From Golubevia sp. BC0850 (lineage: Eukaryota; Basidiomycota; Exobasidiomycetes; Golubeviales; Golubeviaceae): a DNA stretch of 64,000 bases. Below, one piece after another: positions 37,315 through 48,700 of this stretch. Under the pieces are notes generated by a model. The model did not search any database. It saw only the letters and a list, made by a program, of their open reading frames with translations, and was not told the origin of the DNA. How positions within the stretch are numbered: the stretch's first letter is position 1; each line of letters begins with the position of its first letter. The position numbers were made by a program, and so were the translations under genes. The stretch spans positions 310,001-374,000 of the forward strand of contig JAAVVG010000019.1 in NCBI GenBank assembly GCA_012976225.1, written 5' to 3'.

Positions 37315-37739
37315 ATCTTCTCCTCATCAAGTCTAGAGTCAATTAAAAAAGAAAAATCTATCCAAATAGACCTTCTCTCCAACAATCAAACCAATCTCGA
37401 AAAGACAAAGAAATTACCGAAGAAGAAATCGAAGGAAGAAGGAAAACCTCAAGATAGGGATGTTAAATGTTGAAATGTTGTTGAAGCGGCCCATGTTATC
37501 CTTCCTTTGTTGTTTTGCTCACATTTTCAATTACAAATCTCATCAAATGCTCGTTCCTGATCATGGATTCGAACAGACTGCAGGGTGAGAAGCAATGAAA
37601 AATTTCTTCGATGAAATCTATTGCGAAAGTACAATTGTTAAAACATTGTTGAGTGAGGGAGACAGCGACAAAATTTATCAACAGAAATAAAGGAAAGACA
37701 GCCTGGTTGGGAAGAAAATATAGAGTCGACAAACTTGAA
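37315..37739. other. intergenic, convergent 3' UTRs
   Basis: A 425-bp AT-richer stretch between convergent glycerol kinase and HVA1-like genes. No coding exon or repeat seen. Confidence 0.5.
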
Positions 37740-38596
37740 TTAATCCTCTCCTTCTAACTCTTCATCTTTCAGCAACTCATCCTCATTCAGAGCACCAGCT
37801 TCCTCTTTTGCGCCTCTAGCAGGTAAAGTTCTGGTAGCTTTAGGATCTTTCTTGCTATTCTTCTTCTTTGGTTGATCGGTCTTGGCTTTCTTGGTTGCAG
37901 GCTCAACTACCTCTCCATCAGCTTCTCCCTCTCCCTCTCCCTCTCCATCCTCATCTGCAGCTTCCTTTCCTTCCCCATCATTCTCATCAACCTCTTCTTC
38001 GGATTCTCCAGCTTCTACTTCATCCTTATCGTCTGCTTTTGCTTGATCCTTTGAGGGGACGAACTCGTCAGCATCAGCTTCCTCGGCGTCCTTCTTAACC
38101 TCAGAAGCAGTTCGCTTAGATCCGGCCATCTTGGGGTTCTCGTCTTTGCTCTCTTCCTCTTCTTCCCTATCCTCTTCTTTTCCGTCTTCCTTCTGCTGGG
38201 AATCGTCTTGCTCCTTCTTGGAAGAACCATTCTTCTTGTTGGAGGTGTCCTTCTTCTCGGTATCTTTCTTATTAGACTTTGGCTTTCCGGTCGAGACTCC
38301 ATCGATATTGCTGGCCTAAGAAGAAAGAGAAAATAAAAGAGTTAGGTGAGAAGCCGCTAGAAAAGCAACATTCTGAAAGTGCGACGACTCACTGGCTTGA
38401 CTGCCATGTTGCCTGATTGGGTCTTGATCTTCACAGCTGGGTTGGATTCGTCACCATTAATCGAGATCTCATTGCCACTGTTAGTCTTAGCTGTTGCTTT
38501 CCCTTCGACGACTTCATCTACTTTCCCTTTTGGGTGACCTCCTCCGTAGCTCCAGGTGACAGAATCGCCTTTGTTGAGATCTTGTGCGGTGGTCAT
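37740..38596 (-). CDS. HVA1-type TUDOR-domain protein with an acidic/lysine-rich tail
   Basis: Exons 38393-38596 and 37740-38315, joined by a 77-nt intron, give 259 residues from ATG 38596. Residues about 5-68 are the hypervirulence-associated TUDOR domain (DUF2945): LNKGDSVTWSYGGGHPKGKV, then VEGKATAKTNSGNE and NPAVKIKTQSGNMAVKP. The domain is a small beta barrel; its ligand is unknown. The remaining 190 residues are charged and repetitive, with KKDTEKKDTSNKKNGSSKKE, then DEVEAGESEEEVDENDGE and a basic ATKKAKTDQPKKKNSKK that could be a nuclear localisation signal. The tail resembles the disordered ends of chromatin-associated proteins. The TUDOR exon is separated from the tail exon, as is common when a small domain gains an extension. 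Function unknown; a role in stress is only suggested by the family name. Confidence 0.88.
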
Positions 38597-39526
38597 TTTC
38601 CGGTGGATGCGTTAGAGATGAGAAGAGGGAAGTTTTGGAGAGTTGTTTTGTATGAGGGGGAGGTATTAAACAAGGTGCGAGTCTCCCCATTTATACGAAA
38701 CTGGGGTGGAGAAGTGGTTGAGCCTGATTTGGTCAGCCTGTGGAGTTAGGCTGACCAAAGCAGCGCGACGTGATAGACTTGAACCCTTCCTCTCCCGATT
38801 GACTTTCTATTTCTGGATTAAGTTGTCTTTCTCTTCAAAGCCAATCTCGTCTGGGCTGAGGTCTTGGATGACCAACTCGAAAACTTCGACCCTGGACGCA
38901 ACCTGAACCCCTTAAAATCGACGTCAGCAGCTGGCCGTCGACAACTGCTTCTGCATCCGTTCGAAAGTGAGAGGCATAGTGTCGAGACCGTTGGAAGGAA
39001 ACAATTCGTGATCTCACTGCGAGCCGCGTTCAATCTTCAGAGTGTCATAAGACGCTCCCCTTTCGGTCTGCCACGTCACCACCTCGCGGCCTTGTTGCTG
39101 CACTTGGATCTATGGTAGCTTTTGAATTAAGGTTATTAGGATTTCAACTATCATTTGGGGAGGTGAAGGCGCTGGCTTTCCTACTGTCTGGTCTAATGAG
39201 CTCCACTGCGATCAAGTTTCGAAATATCAGAAAATCACTCTGAAGCACAGATTTGAATCTGAAGAAGGGAGCATCTTGGGTCGGAATGAAATCTTAAACA
39301 GAGATCTGCGTTTGGAAGAACTTTCAGGGGCGGGCCAAATCCATGAGATCCAAGGGGGTTTGGAGATGAGAGCCAGAATAGGTGCTAGTGATTGGTTCTG
39401 CCTGGGAGCTGGATAGGAAGATACTTTCTAGTCATGTTAGGACCTGACCATCTTTCTAAAAGGCGAGGAACGATCGCTGAGAAGGAGGAGAGCGGTCAGA
39501 TCTTGCACATCGCTCTCTGTCACAGC
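38597..39526. other. intergenic between HVA1-like gene and LINE remnant
   Basis: Promoter side of the HVA1-like gene, then unassigned sequence up to the flanking repeat of the LINE. A short palindromic stretch (GGTCAGCCTGTGGAGTTAGG followed by CTGACC) lies at about 38730-38757. No exon or RNA gene seen. Confidence 0.4.
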
Positions 39527-39570
39527 TTGGGATGATGGAATGCTTTTTACGCACGCGACCTGATCCGAAG
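39524..39570. repeat. direct repeat flanking the LINE, left copy
   Basis: It contains AGCTTGGGATGATGGAATGC followed by TTTTTACGCACGCGACC. It matches 41813-41860 over about 38 bases with one or two differences, in the same orientation. It is either an unusually long target-site duplication or the 3' end sequence of two tandem element copies. Confidence 0.8.
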
Positions 39571-39579
39571 AGCAAAGTG

Positions 39580-41811
39580 AAGCAAGTGTGGGACTCCGAT
39601 ACAATTGATACATCTGATCCAGCAGCCACGAACCTGCTGACCCCTACCCACTAGAACCAAAACCCAGAGAAAACAATCAGTACTCTGTTGAAGGGTATGA
39701 TCTACCTAGAAGAAAGAAGGGGCGAGAAAAATCTTCTAGGTACTCGAAAAATGAAAGAGGAATGGAAGGGAACATTAGATTGAAGTTCCATTGTCTAGAA
39801 GGTGACGCGTAATCTGGAGGTTCTTAAAGATAGCGCTGACTCTGAGACTGAAGGCTGAAGTGGTTGGCGGGTATCGAAGTTCTGATCTCGATCCTCTTCT
39901 AGATCTTGCCCATCTGGCTACTGAGTGCAGCCAGAAAAATAGAAGTCGGAATTTGAAGGTCTTCCATTGGTTTGAACTATTGAGCTTGAAGCAGACGATG
40001 TTGGAGTAATGAGGATTTGAAAAGTCTGAGAATCTCCTGAAAAGTTGAATTGGAGTTTGGCATTCCCCTAAGAGATGGTTCCAAGTTTCTTCCTTCTCGT
40101 AGCAGAAGACACAGAGTTCCCCTTGATGGAAGAAGGGTTCCTCCGTTTGACCACTCCATCCTCTAGGTCCAGCATGAATGGCTCGATACGAAACTTGATA
40201 GACAGTATCGATCTCTTTGGCAAAGATCGCTGAAAATTTGGAGAGACATTCCCAGTGCTTTTGCCAATCCTTCTCGGTCTTGGAAAAGTGAGAGCTCCAG
40301 TTTGGAACGTGGATTGAAGAGCGAGCAACTGCTATCAACCTAACGATCCTTGATAACAGTAGATCCTCCACGCTTTTGGTACGACCGTTCTTTCCAAGAA
40401 CTGTGAAGAGATTCTTGAAAGAATTGAGGTGGAAATGAGGGCTACTCCAAGCTTTGTTATGGAAGCTGTCGTACCAATTCCTTTTGTTGAGCATGGAAGG
40501 GTGAAGTTGAACGAGGCTTCTGAAACTTGCTAGAAAAGATGAATCTTCCTCACAGCTCCCTATCGGGACCACGTACCATCTAGGAGGAAAAGCTGCCTCC
40601 ATGTCTGCATGCTAGAAATCCATTGGGAGGGTTTGGAAGTTTGGAGTCGAAGAGGGATTGAACGTTGGTGATGGTATCAGCAATGTCTCTTCCTGGGATG
40701 CAGCCTGTTTGATCTGGAAGGATCAGGTTCCTCATAACTTTTTTCATTCGAAGGAAGGTATCTTTTGCTACGATTCGGTTTCCGGCTGAGAGATTGGAGA
40801 TGGGTCTCTTGTTTGCCACCAGTCGCTGATCTCCCTTCTTTGGAATAAGAGAGATCTATCGTACTTTGAAAGATTCTGGACAGCTTACAGTGGCTAGCAT
40901 GTGATTGAAGATCAATACCAGAGGCTTGACGACGTACTTGAGGCATTTTTGAAAGAATTTGGTTGGGATTCCACCGGCACCTGGAGCAGACCTTCCATTG
41001 GAAGATTTGATGGCTTGTATCATCCCCTCCTCTGTACAAGAAGCATCAATACCTTCCGTTCCTTTGGGAGGTTCCATCGTTCTAGTTGCTGGTAAGAGTT
41101 GTCGTAGTATCTGCTCTTGAGTCCCTGCAGATCCTTCTCCCCACGAATAGAAATTCTTGAAGAAATCGGAGATGATCTTGTTGATTTCTATTGGATTCTT
41201 GGTCTCACTTGGAGCGTTATCTGGCTTGGAAATGAGATCATCGGGATTGGCAATTACGGAGGTGATCGCTGATTTTGAATATTTGGATTGCACGCGATAC
41301 CTAAGAGCATATTTGCTAACATGCTCTGCTTCCATCCCCGCGTGAACAGACAAAGTTTTAGATCCCCTTTGGTCATCTTGATGTGGATTGGCTCGATGAA
41401 AGTGTTGCGTTGATCTACCTATCACCTTTAACGAGTCTTTGACTTGTTCACACGCGCCATCGAAAGCAAGAGCTGGACTGTTAGTTTCCTCCTCAATCTT
41501 ATTAAAGACAGCTTCAAAGACTCCTCCTAATCGGAAGCAATTGAGGGATAGTCTAGCATGCTTCCGTTCATCTTGTGCCAGCGGTTTCCATTAGAGATTT
41601 TGAAAGGAAGTTGAAGGGAGAGACTGATTGGATGATGAGTTGAATTTCCGTATCTTCCTGAGTTGATCGAGCTATCCCTAACGAATGGCATTAGAGAGGT
41701 CGGAAGATAGAAAGAATGCAGCCTTCTTGAAGCGGTATTAGTTGATGAGAAATTGGAGAAGAGTTTGAGGGAGGGGTTTTGTCGCGATTTTTTTTTTTTG
41801 ATTTTTTTTTT
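39580..41811 (-). mobile_element. non-LTR retrotransposon (LINE) remnant with deleted RT core
   Basis: Coding is on the minus strand. From about 41640 a frame reads DERKHARLSLNCFRLGGVFE, then a linker ending GINDASCTEE-like (GTEGIDASCTEEGMIQAIKS), SNGRSAPGAGGIPTKFFQKC and LVLIFNHMLAT, the start of a reverse transcriptase domain. It shifts frame and continues ANKRPISNLSAGNRIVAKD, LILPDQTGCIPGRDI, NVQSLFDSKLPNPPNGFL. The catalytic palm (FDxxKAFD and FADD region) is missing: GFL abuts the thumb-side sequence FPPRWYVVPIGSCEEDS. The last frame (39775-40602) ends in a zf-RVT-type zinc region (CVFCYEKEETWNHLLGEC). No endonuclease remains. At least one large deletion and several frame changes make it dead. 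An A-tract (minus strand) sits at its 5' side, 41787-41811, possibly the tail of an earlier copy. Confidence 0.85.
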
Positions 41812-41812
41812 T

Positions 41813-41860
41813 AGCTTGGGATGATGGAATGCTTTTTAGGCACGCGACACCGGCTCCGAA
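41813..41860. repeat. direct repeat flanking the LINE, right copy
   Basis: Same sequence as 39524-39570 (AGCTTGGGATGATGGAATGC, then TTTTTAGGCACGCGAC). It directly follows the T-tract at 41787-41811 and lies about 60 bp upstream of the tRNA-Gly gene. Confidence 0.8.
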
Positions 41861-41919
41861 AAGAGGGTGTAATGGAAGCTAGATAAATCTTACTCTGATG
41901 CCGATATTCAGCGAAATTC

Positions 41920-42030
41920 GCGTTGGTGGTGTAATGGTAACATTGGGACCTTCCAATGAGCACGATTACACCCACGTAACAATGCGCAATAGTTCAGTCC
42001 TAGCCCAGGGTTCGATTCCCTGTCAACGCA
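41920..42030 (+). tRNA. tRNA-Gly (anticodon TCC) with a 40-nt intron
   Basis: Acceptor stem GCGTTGG (41920-41926) pairs with TCAACGC (42023-42029), followed by discriminator A. The D arm has GTG/CAT around TAATGGTAA. The anticodon stem GGGAC (41945-41949) pairs with GTCCT (41997-42001). The loop CTTCCAA has anticodon TCC at 41952-41954. An intron of about 40 nt (41956-41995) sits at the canonical position one base after the anticodon. The T arm is CAGGG-TTCGATT-CCCTG. The A box TGGTGTAATGG and B box GGTTCGATTCC are intact, so the gene should be transcribed by RNA polymerase III. No CCA is encoded, as expected in eukaryotes. Confidence 0.9.
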
Positions 42031-42035
42031 TCAAC

Positions 42036-42044
42036 TTTTCTTTT
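42036..42044 (+). terminator. RNA polymerase III terminator
   Basis: TTTTCTTTT, six bases after the tRNA end: two T4 runs, the usual Pol III stop. Confidence 0.7.
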
Positions 42045-44704
42045 GCTTGTTCCCGTTCCTTTTTCTTATTTTCTTGTCTCACTATTTATTTATCATCCAT
42101 TGCTTCTGATTATTTCCTATCCAGAAGTTCTGAGCTCAATGGAATACTAAAGTATCACCGACGAGGCGGCAACACTTATTCTTTTCTCTGAGTCAACCCA
42201 AGAATGTAGAGCCCCTACCAATGCCCCTTGCTTCAAAGCTGTCCCCGGATTATACTTGGACCAAACGAATGGAGCAGGGTCGGTCGCAGACGTTCGAACA
42301 GTAAGACGACGTTCAAAACAAGGGGTTATCTGGCGACATGTCTTTTTCCTCTCTGCCGCGGCTCCTTTTCTCTATTTCCCACGACTTTGCGAAAGCTATG
42401 AAAGTCTGGATGCCCGACAAAGACATCGCCGAAGCCCGCCTTCCTTCTTTTCCCAATTCTTCCATGTAGTCTCTTCTTCTTCTTCCTTCCATCGTTTCTT
42501 ACTTCGCTTTGGCCATCTCTTCGATCCTCTCATCGAACATCAGGCATGTCGGAATAGACGTTAGAAATGGTGGTGAGACAGAAGACTAACAATACAAATT
42601 GACTCTCTTCGACCTTTTCCATCCTCTCATCGATTATCAGATCCCCTGTCGATTCAGCTTCTCTGCCGCCTGTTTCAAGATTAGGTACTATCACTAGGCC
42701 TTCTCTGTCCTTGCACCGAACCAATTCCTTGAGACACAGAAGGAAAGCAACTGGAACTTTTGATTCGGCATTACACCTCAACCAGTCTACAACAAGCTTC
42801 CAGCAAACCTCGACCTGGGAAAGAAATCGATGCAGAACTTCATTGCGCTTCAGGGGTTGATAGGACTTCTTTCCGAATCTTGCTTGTATCTCAGGTGAAC
42901 TTCGTCAATGAAAAGTTAGCCATGATTCAGAGTAGAGAAAATGAAGATGTTCCAAGCGTCTTTCCCAAGAGGTGTGATGAGGAAAGTCGGAGATGGAGAC
43001 GATGAGATTGAAAGTGAAATCGGATCTTATGGATGAGGACGGCCTCTGAGTGTGTTTGAAGGAAAGTGGCGGAAGGTTAGATACTGTCGGCAGAGAGGTA
43101 TAGTTTTATTCGGATAGTTTTATTTCAAGTAGCTGCTTGGTGATGGAAAGCTGAATGGGTTCGCTATAGCTTAAGGAACTGTATCTTGTATCTCTACAAC
43201 GGGGTACCTGGAGCAGTTGGAAACTATCGGTTCTGGAAATGGAAGCTCAGAGAGCATGAAAAAAGAGAAGGAGAATGGAGCAAAGAGGTACAGAGGTGTA
43301 AGGAAATCGAAGGAAAGGTTTTATTGGGTAGGAAGAGGGCTCATTTCTTATTCGAGCATGAAGAAAGGAGTTTCAACAAGCTATCGAGAAATTCTATCTT
43401 GCTTTTCAAGGGATAAAGTAGGATTTGAGATGGTTTGGGCCTCTCCCCTTTTGTCCCCCCCCCATTCATCTCCATCTCCTCGCCACGTTGTTCTTGGTCA
43501 CTTTCTCAACCAGGCTTTTTATTCTTCTTATTTTTCAGACACGATTGTTCGCTACTCTCTAGAAGATTCTTTTCATATCAAAGCATGGCTTTGAGGTACC
43601 AAGGTGGGTTGGGAATCCCTGACAGGCACAACCCTCCTTTTTGAAGATCCGATAACGAACGGACAAACGAGGTTATGGGGATCGAGAATGAGTCATTTGA
43701 AAAGGTTTTCATCAGGCTCTACTTTGGAAAAAATGAGTAAGATCTCAAAGGAATTCGGGACAAAGTACATGGCAAGAAGCACGGGTCATCTCAACTCGTG
43801 ATAGCTTCGACTAGGGAAGATTGAAAGCCTGGAACTATGTTCAGGTGAGTGATTGAGTTGGTGAGATGGTGAAACGCGATTCTTGAACGAGATGGGGCTG
43901 GCTGACGAGATGAGAATGTCGATTGAGAAAGGCGGGAGAATACAGAGAGCGGATGCACTTTAGCTCAACCTCATCCTTACGAGTCTCTCTTGGAAGTTGA
44001 GAAAAGAGTGAATCTCCAAATAAAATCTCAAAGCTTCTGGGGTGAATTGAGTCTAGATTCTGGCCATCGTCGAAAGGCGCAGCATTTTCTGACATCCTCC
44101 TCTCCTTCTAATCCACCTCTCAATGTTTGCTTTAGATATGTATGCAACGACTGAGAAGGAAAAGCTCAGCGCTTCCGATTTTCCTTCTCTCGTCATCGCA
44201 TGACCATCTGGTATGGATGACCCTGTCTTTCCTTGCCTTCTTTTCTTGGCCGGCTGTCCACATTCCACCCCAGTTCTGTCCTATCTTCTCGACTTTTTGA
44301 AAAAAAAAGGAAGAAAATGATTCCGATGAATGTAGAGACCCAAATTTGCGAAACTCAAAGAAAGAAGTGGCTTCGACTTCGTCTTTTCTTTTTCTCTCCT
44401 CTCATTCTCTCTCCTCAAAAGAAGCAATGCCTTTCCCTCGATAAGCCGTACACTCGTTGTCCAATCTCCGTACTGAAATCTGAATCCCAGACTTCTCGTC
44501 CATCTCCAAAACTCTTTCACTGTATGAATCCAGCTAGGGTGTCGTCACTGAGGAAAGGGAGAGATCCACTGAAGAGTCGACAGACGCTTCTCTCCTTTTG
44601 ATTCTTCACCAAGTGGAAGAAAAGGATAGAGCGGTTTGACATATCAGATGAAACTTCAGTCAAACGTAGATTTCTTATATCTACTCGCTTGTTTCTCCTA
44701 CTTC
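42045..44704. other. gene-poor region after the tRNA
   Basis: 2.7 kb without a convincing gene. A possible minus-strand exon at 42530-42814 (CWKLVVDWLRCN ... LCLKELVRCKDREGLVIVP) follows a good acceptor and has the style of an F-box/LRR end, but no partner exon or family match was found. A C-run lies at about 43458. Confidence 0.35.
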
Positions 44705-45023
44705 CTAGGTCCTTAGCTTCACCTTCCCACTTTTGACCATCTCGTTCCCTTCTAACACTTCCCTTGCCTCTTTCCAAAGTTTGAGCGACCGCGGATAAGC
44801 TGTCTCTGAACCTAACATGTTGATTGTTCTAGTTGGAGCCACCATTTTTTCGAGTTCTAGAAGACCTTTGCTCGAGGGAATAGTAGATAGCAGGCAGGGT
44901 CTCTTCTGCGAAGTCTTGGTCCTGGGGATTGGATTCGTCAAACCAGTGAAGAGGCATAGATGAAGCACCTCAACCCCTGATACGGAAGCAATCAGGTCCT
45001 CTCTCGTCATCGTTCTCAGTGAA
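44705..45023 (-). pseudogene. LRR-like exon remnant
   Basis: After a CTTTTAG acceptor the frame reads SLRTMTREDLIASVSGVEVL, HLCLFTGLTNP, then LLELEKMVAPTRTINMLG and SLKLWKEAREVLEGN to a TAG at 44705. The spacing of leucines resembles the irregular LRRs of the F-box proteins elsewhere in this window. No F-box, start or second exon could be joined to it. It may be the last exon of an undetected gene, or a fragment. Confidence 0.3.
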
Positions 45024-45728
45024 CTAAAAGGCAGAAGATGCGATGGTTAGTAGTTAGTACTTATATGAAAGGGACGTGTCTTATAAGAGACCCATCTTCT
45101 GTCATTATCGCATTTTCTCTACTCCAAGAGGCCACTTTGACCCTTGAAAAAATATTCAATTCAATTTATCTTCTTTTTCTCACTACAGGCCAAACTGAAC
45201 TTACTAATGAGAAATGCTTCCATTTAGAATGAATCTCGACTTTCGAACCTCGACTCTCTGGCCATTTCCGTTCTTGCATCCCCTGAAATCTCCTTCCTCT
45301 TGACGATGTTTGTTCTATCTATGTATATTCTATTGATCCAAAAAAGGAGAAAAAGGAAGAGGAGAAGAGGGAGGTTCGGATGATCTCAGAATCAGCCCAT
45401 CAAGCGCAAGGCAGAATCGCATCATGGTTGGAATTCTCTGATCTCTACTTCCACCTCATCATCCTTCCATACTTCTTTCTTCTTTCTCCTCAACTTATCT
45501 TTCTTTCAGCAAATTCAACTCAAAGGATCATCCTTCACATAGAAGAAGAAGGAGAAACTCGTTCATCCTCGTACCTACCACTTTGAACAATCACCACCAA
45601 CCGCCACTCTGCTCTTCCACCAAGGGGACCTTCAACCTACTCTCCCTCTCCTCAGTCATAAGCGTACGTTAAGTGCTAAGTATAACTTTGGATCAGAATT
45701 CTCAAACAACAGTAGCAACTCAAAGGAG

Positions 45729-48700
45729 ATGATGGAACAAGAATCAAGCTCAGCTCATCAATCTCTCCTTCTACCATCTGAATCATGTCAGGATGACTTC
45801 TTAAAGAATCTTTGGGCTGCCAGTCCCAGCGATTACTCAAACAATAACCTTTCAAGCAATCATCAGAATCAAAATTTAACTTCAGACATTTCAATTTCAG
45901 CTTCATCCAACAATGGAGATTCCAATTCGAATGGACTCAGCCCACCTGAAATGCATTCAGCTTCTGCTTCAAATCATTCAAACTCAGATCCAGATTCACC
46001 CCATTCTTTGAGAGAATTTATCTTTAGTGCCCATGCCCATAGTGGCAAGAGTGAAATTGGAGGTTACGAAGATAAGTTCATGTTGAATGGAGGAGGACCA
46101 GAATCATTCGATTCCAATCTGGGAAATGGAAACATGATGATGGGAATGGGAATGGGCATGGATTCAAATTACTTTGGGATTCAAGATAATAGAATCACTG
46201 GTTTCAATCACCAAATTCAACAGATGAGTCCTTTCATCTTTGGGAATGGAATGTTAGCTGGTGGTGGTGGTGGAGATCCCAACTCTCCTTCTCATGAAAG
46301 ACGTAACACTTCTTCCACTTCTACTTTCAATCCTAATTCAAGTGTTGATCCTTCGATGATGAATACCTTTCAGCCATCTCACAACGTTCCTCCCCAAATG
46401 TCAAGATTCAATCAATCTAATTCACCAACTCACATTCAACAGCAAATGCAACAATTGAATCCTCATACCTCTACTGCCAATTATCAAGCTCAACTGGGTG
46501 TTTTCTTACAACAGCAAGCTCAACAATTTGGTCAACAACATCATCAACAGGCTTTGATTCAAGCTCAAGCTCTGGCTTACGCTCAACAACAATACGTTGC
46601 TACCATTCAAGCTCAACAGATGCAGCAACAGCAACAGCAACATCAAGTTCAACGTCAATTCAATGGAAATTCTTTGGGTTTATCACCTTCCAGTATCTCG
46701 GGTAGTTCTTCTTCAGCTCCTTCTCCTGATGTCAACGTCAATCAAATGCCGCCTTCGATTGGGGTCTCTCTTGCTACTGCTGCTCCTGCCGTTCATCTTA
46801 GGGCCTCTGCTCGCGAACTCTCTGCAAATGGTCAGATCAATCACAATCCTCAACTTCTGGCTGCTGATTCTGCTGGTTCGAAACCAAAGGCTAGCAAAAA
46901 GAGGAAAGGTTCAGACGTAGGCCAACAGGCAGAGGCTGCGACTCAAGCTCGATTTGCTGGCGCTCCAAACGGAATGCCGAGAATGGAAGTTGGAAGTGAG
47001 TTTCTGGTATTGACATTGGTTTTCTCCTTCTTTCTGGGTTTGAGCTACGAGACTGACCAATTCTCCTCCCTCTCACTCTCTCAGGTAACGCCACTGCCCG
47101 TGCTGCCATCCAACGTCTCAAAGCCAAGAAGCAAGCTGAGAATGTAGCTCCGACTGGTCACGCCTCTAATCCTACTGCTCATCAATCAGATCCATCGGTT
47201 CGTGTCAAGAATGAACGGGAGGCCGATCGTCCCTCCGATCCAAACTCAAGTGACAAGCCTCTGAGGTCTCAAAAGAAGGTTGCCCACAATGCCATCGAAC
47301 GTCGCTACCGTAACAACATCAACGACAGGATCTCCGCTCTTCGTTCAGCTGTTCCAGCTCTTCATGAGATCAAGGCCAAAGCCAAAGGAAAGGGAAAAGG
47401 AAAGGGAAAGAACGCTGCCGAAGATCTAGTGGACGGAGTTGCTGCTGCCACCAAGCTCAACAAAGGAGTCATTCTTGGGAAAGCTACAGAATACATCCAT
47501 CATCTCAAGAAGAGGGAGACGAATTTGGTTGCCGAAGTCGTTGCTCTCAGAGAATTGGTCACCTCTCTAGAAGGTGGAGAGGAACTATTGGAAATTTGGC
47601 AAGCTGACTTTGATCAAGATCAAGCCAAGAAGGATCAAGAAGAGGCAGCTGCTGCCGGAGATTCTTATGACCTCGAAGATGAAGATGAAGATGAGGAAGA
47701 AGAGGACGAAGATGAAAGACCTTACAAACTTCAAAGGACCGACACTTCTAGATCTCCTACTTCTACTTCTTCTGGTTCAAGTGGAAGGTACATGTTGGCT
47801 GCCTTCCTAGGAATCTCTCTCTTTGGAGGTGCAGCTGAAATCTCTACCGATACCCACGTAGCTTCAAGTTCAATTCCTGCTCCAACTCCAATTCATGCTG
47901 CTGGTGGGAGAGTTCTAGGAGCCGGTCATCAACTTTTGAAACGTGCAAATGTTCCAATCATTGACACTTCTGCTCATCACTTCGATCAAGTTCCAACTCA
48001 CGCTCTAGCTTTCGAGATCTTCAGAGCTTTCATGGTCGTCGCTGTCGTCGTTTTCATCTTCTGGCCATTGGTATCCAAGTTCTTCCTTCGTCGATCAAAC
48101 TCAGTCAAGGATAATGCCAAGTCATCTTCGAACGCTGAACGTCGTCGTACCATGCTAGAAGTTTTGTCTCGTCGCAATCCAAGTCCTTCACCTTCAGATT
48201 TGGATCAATCTCTTCGTACTTTCTTAGGAGCACCTCAATCTCGTCTTTCTGCAGCTCTAGGCCTCATGGTCGAAGCTGGTCGGTACGCTCTACGCAGAGC
48301 TCCTTTCGGAAAGATCATTGAGAGGGAGAAGCTGACTAGCTTGGAAAAGGAACACGCCACCGTCTGGCTGAGACTATTGGAGGTGGAGAGCATTTTGAGA
48401 GAAGAAGCCCAAGCCAGCGACCTCGTCAGAGCTCACACCATCGTCAAAGTAGCCAACCTCCGTATCCCACTTCAAGCTCCGGATTCGACCAACAGCGCTC
48501 TCACTCCAGCTAGGATCAACGCCACTCTAGCAGTTTCTCTCGCGAGATCGGAAGGTAGAAACGGAAGAGCTCTAAGGAGAAGAAGTTTGGACAACGACTT
48601 GGACCGTTCTACTCCTCGTCCTCAAAGCTGGTCCATGGATGCCGCTCACGAATTCTGGATCAGAGCCCAGAGAGCTATGATGATGGAAGAAGAAGACATG

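Noticed and set aside
38730-38757. Small palindrome read as a terminator or operator
   Set aside because: Isolated and short, in a eukaryotic intergenic region, with no repeat elsewhere in the window.
42530-42814. Possible minus-strand exon after a good acceptor
   Set aside because: No upstream exon, no start and no clear family; kept only as a note in the region entry.
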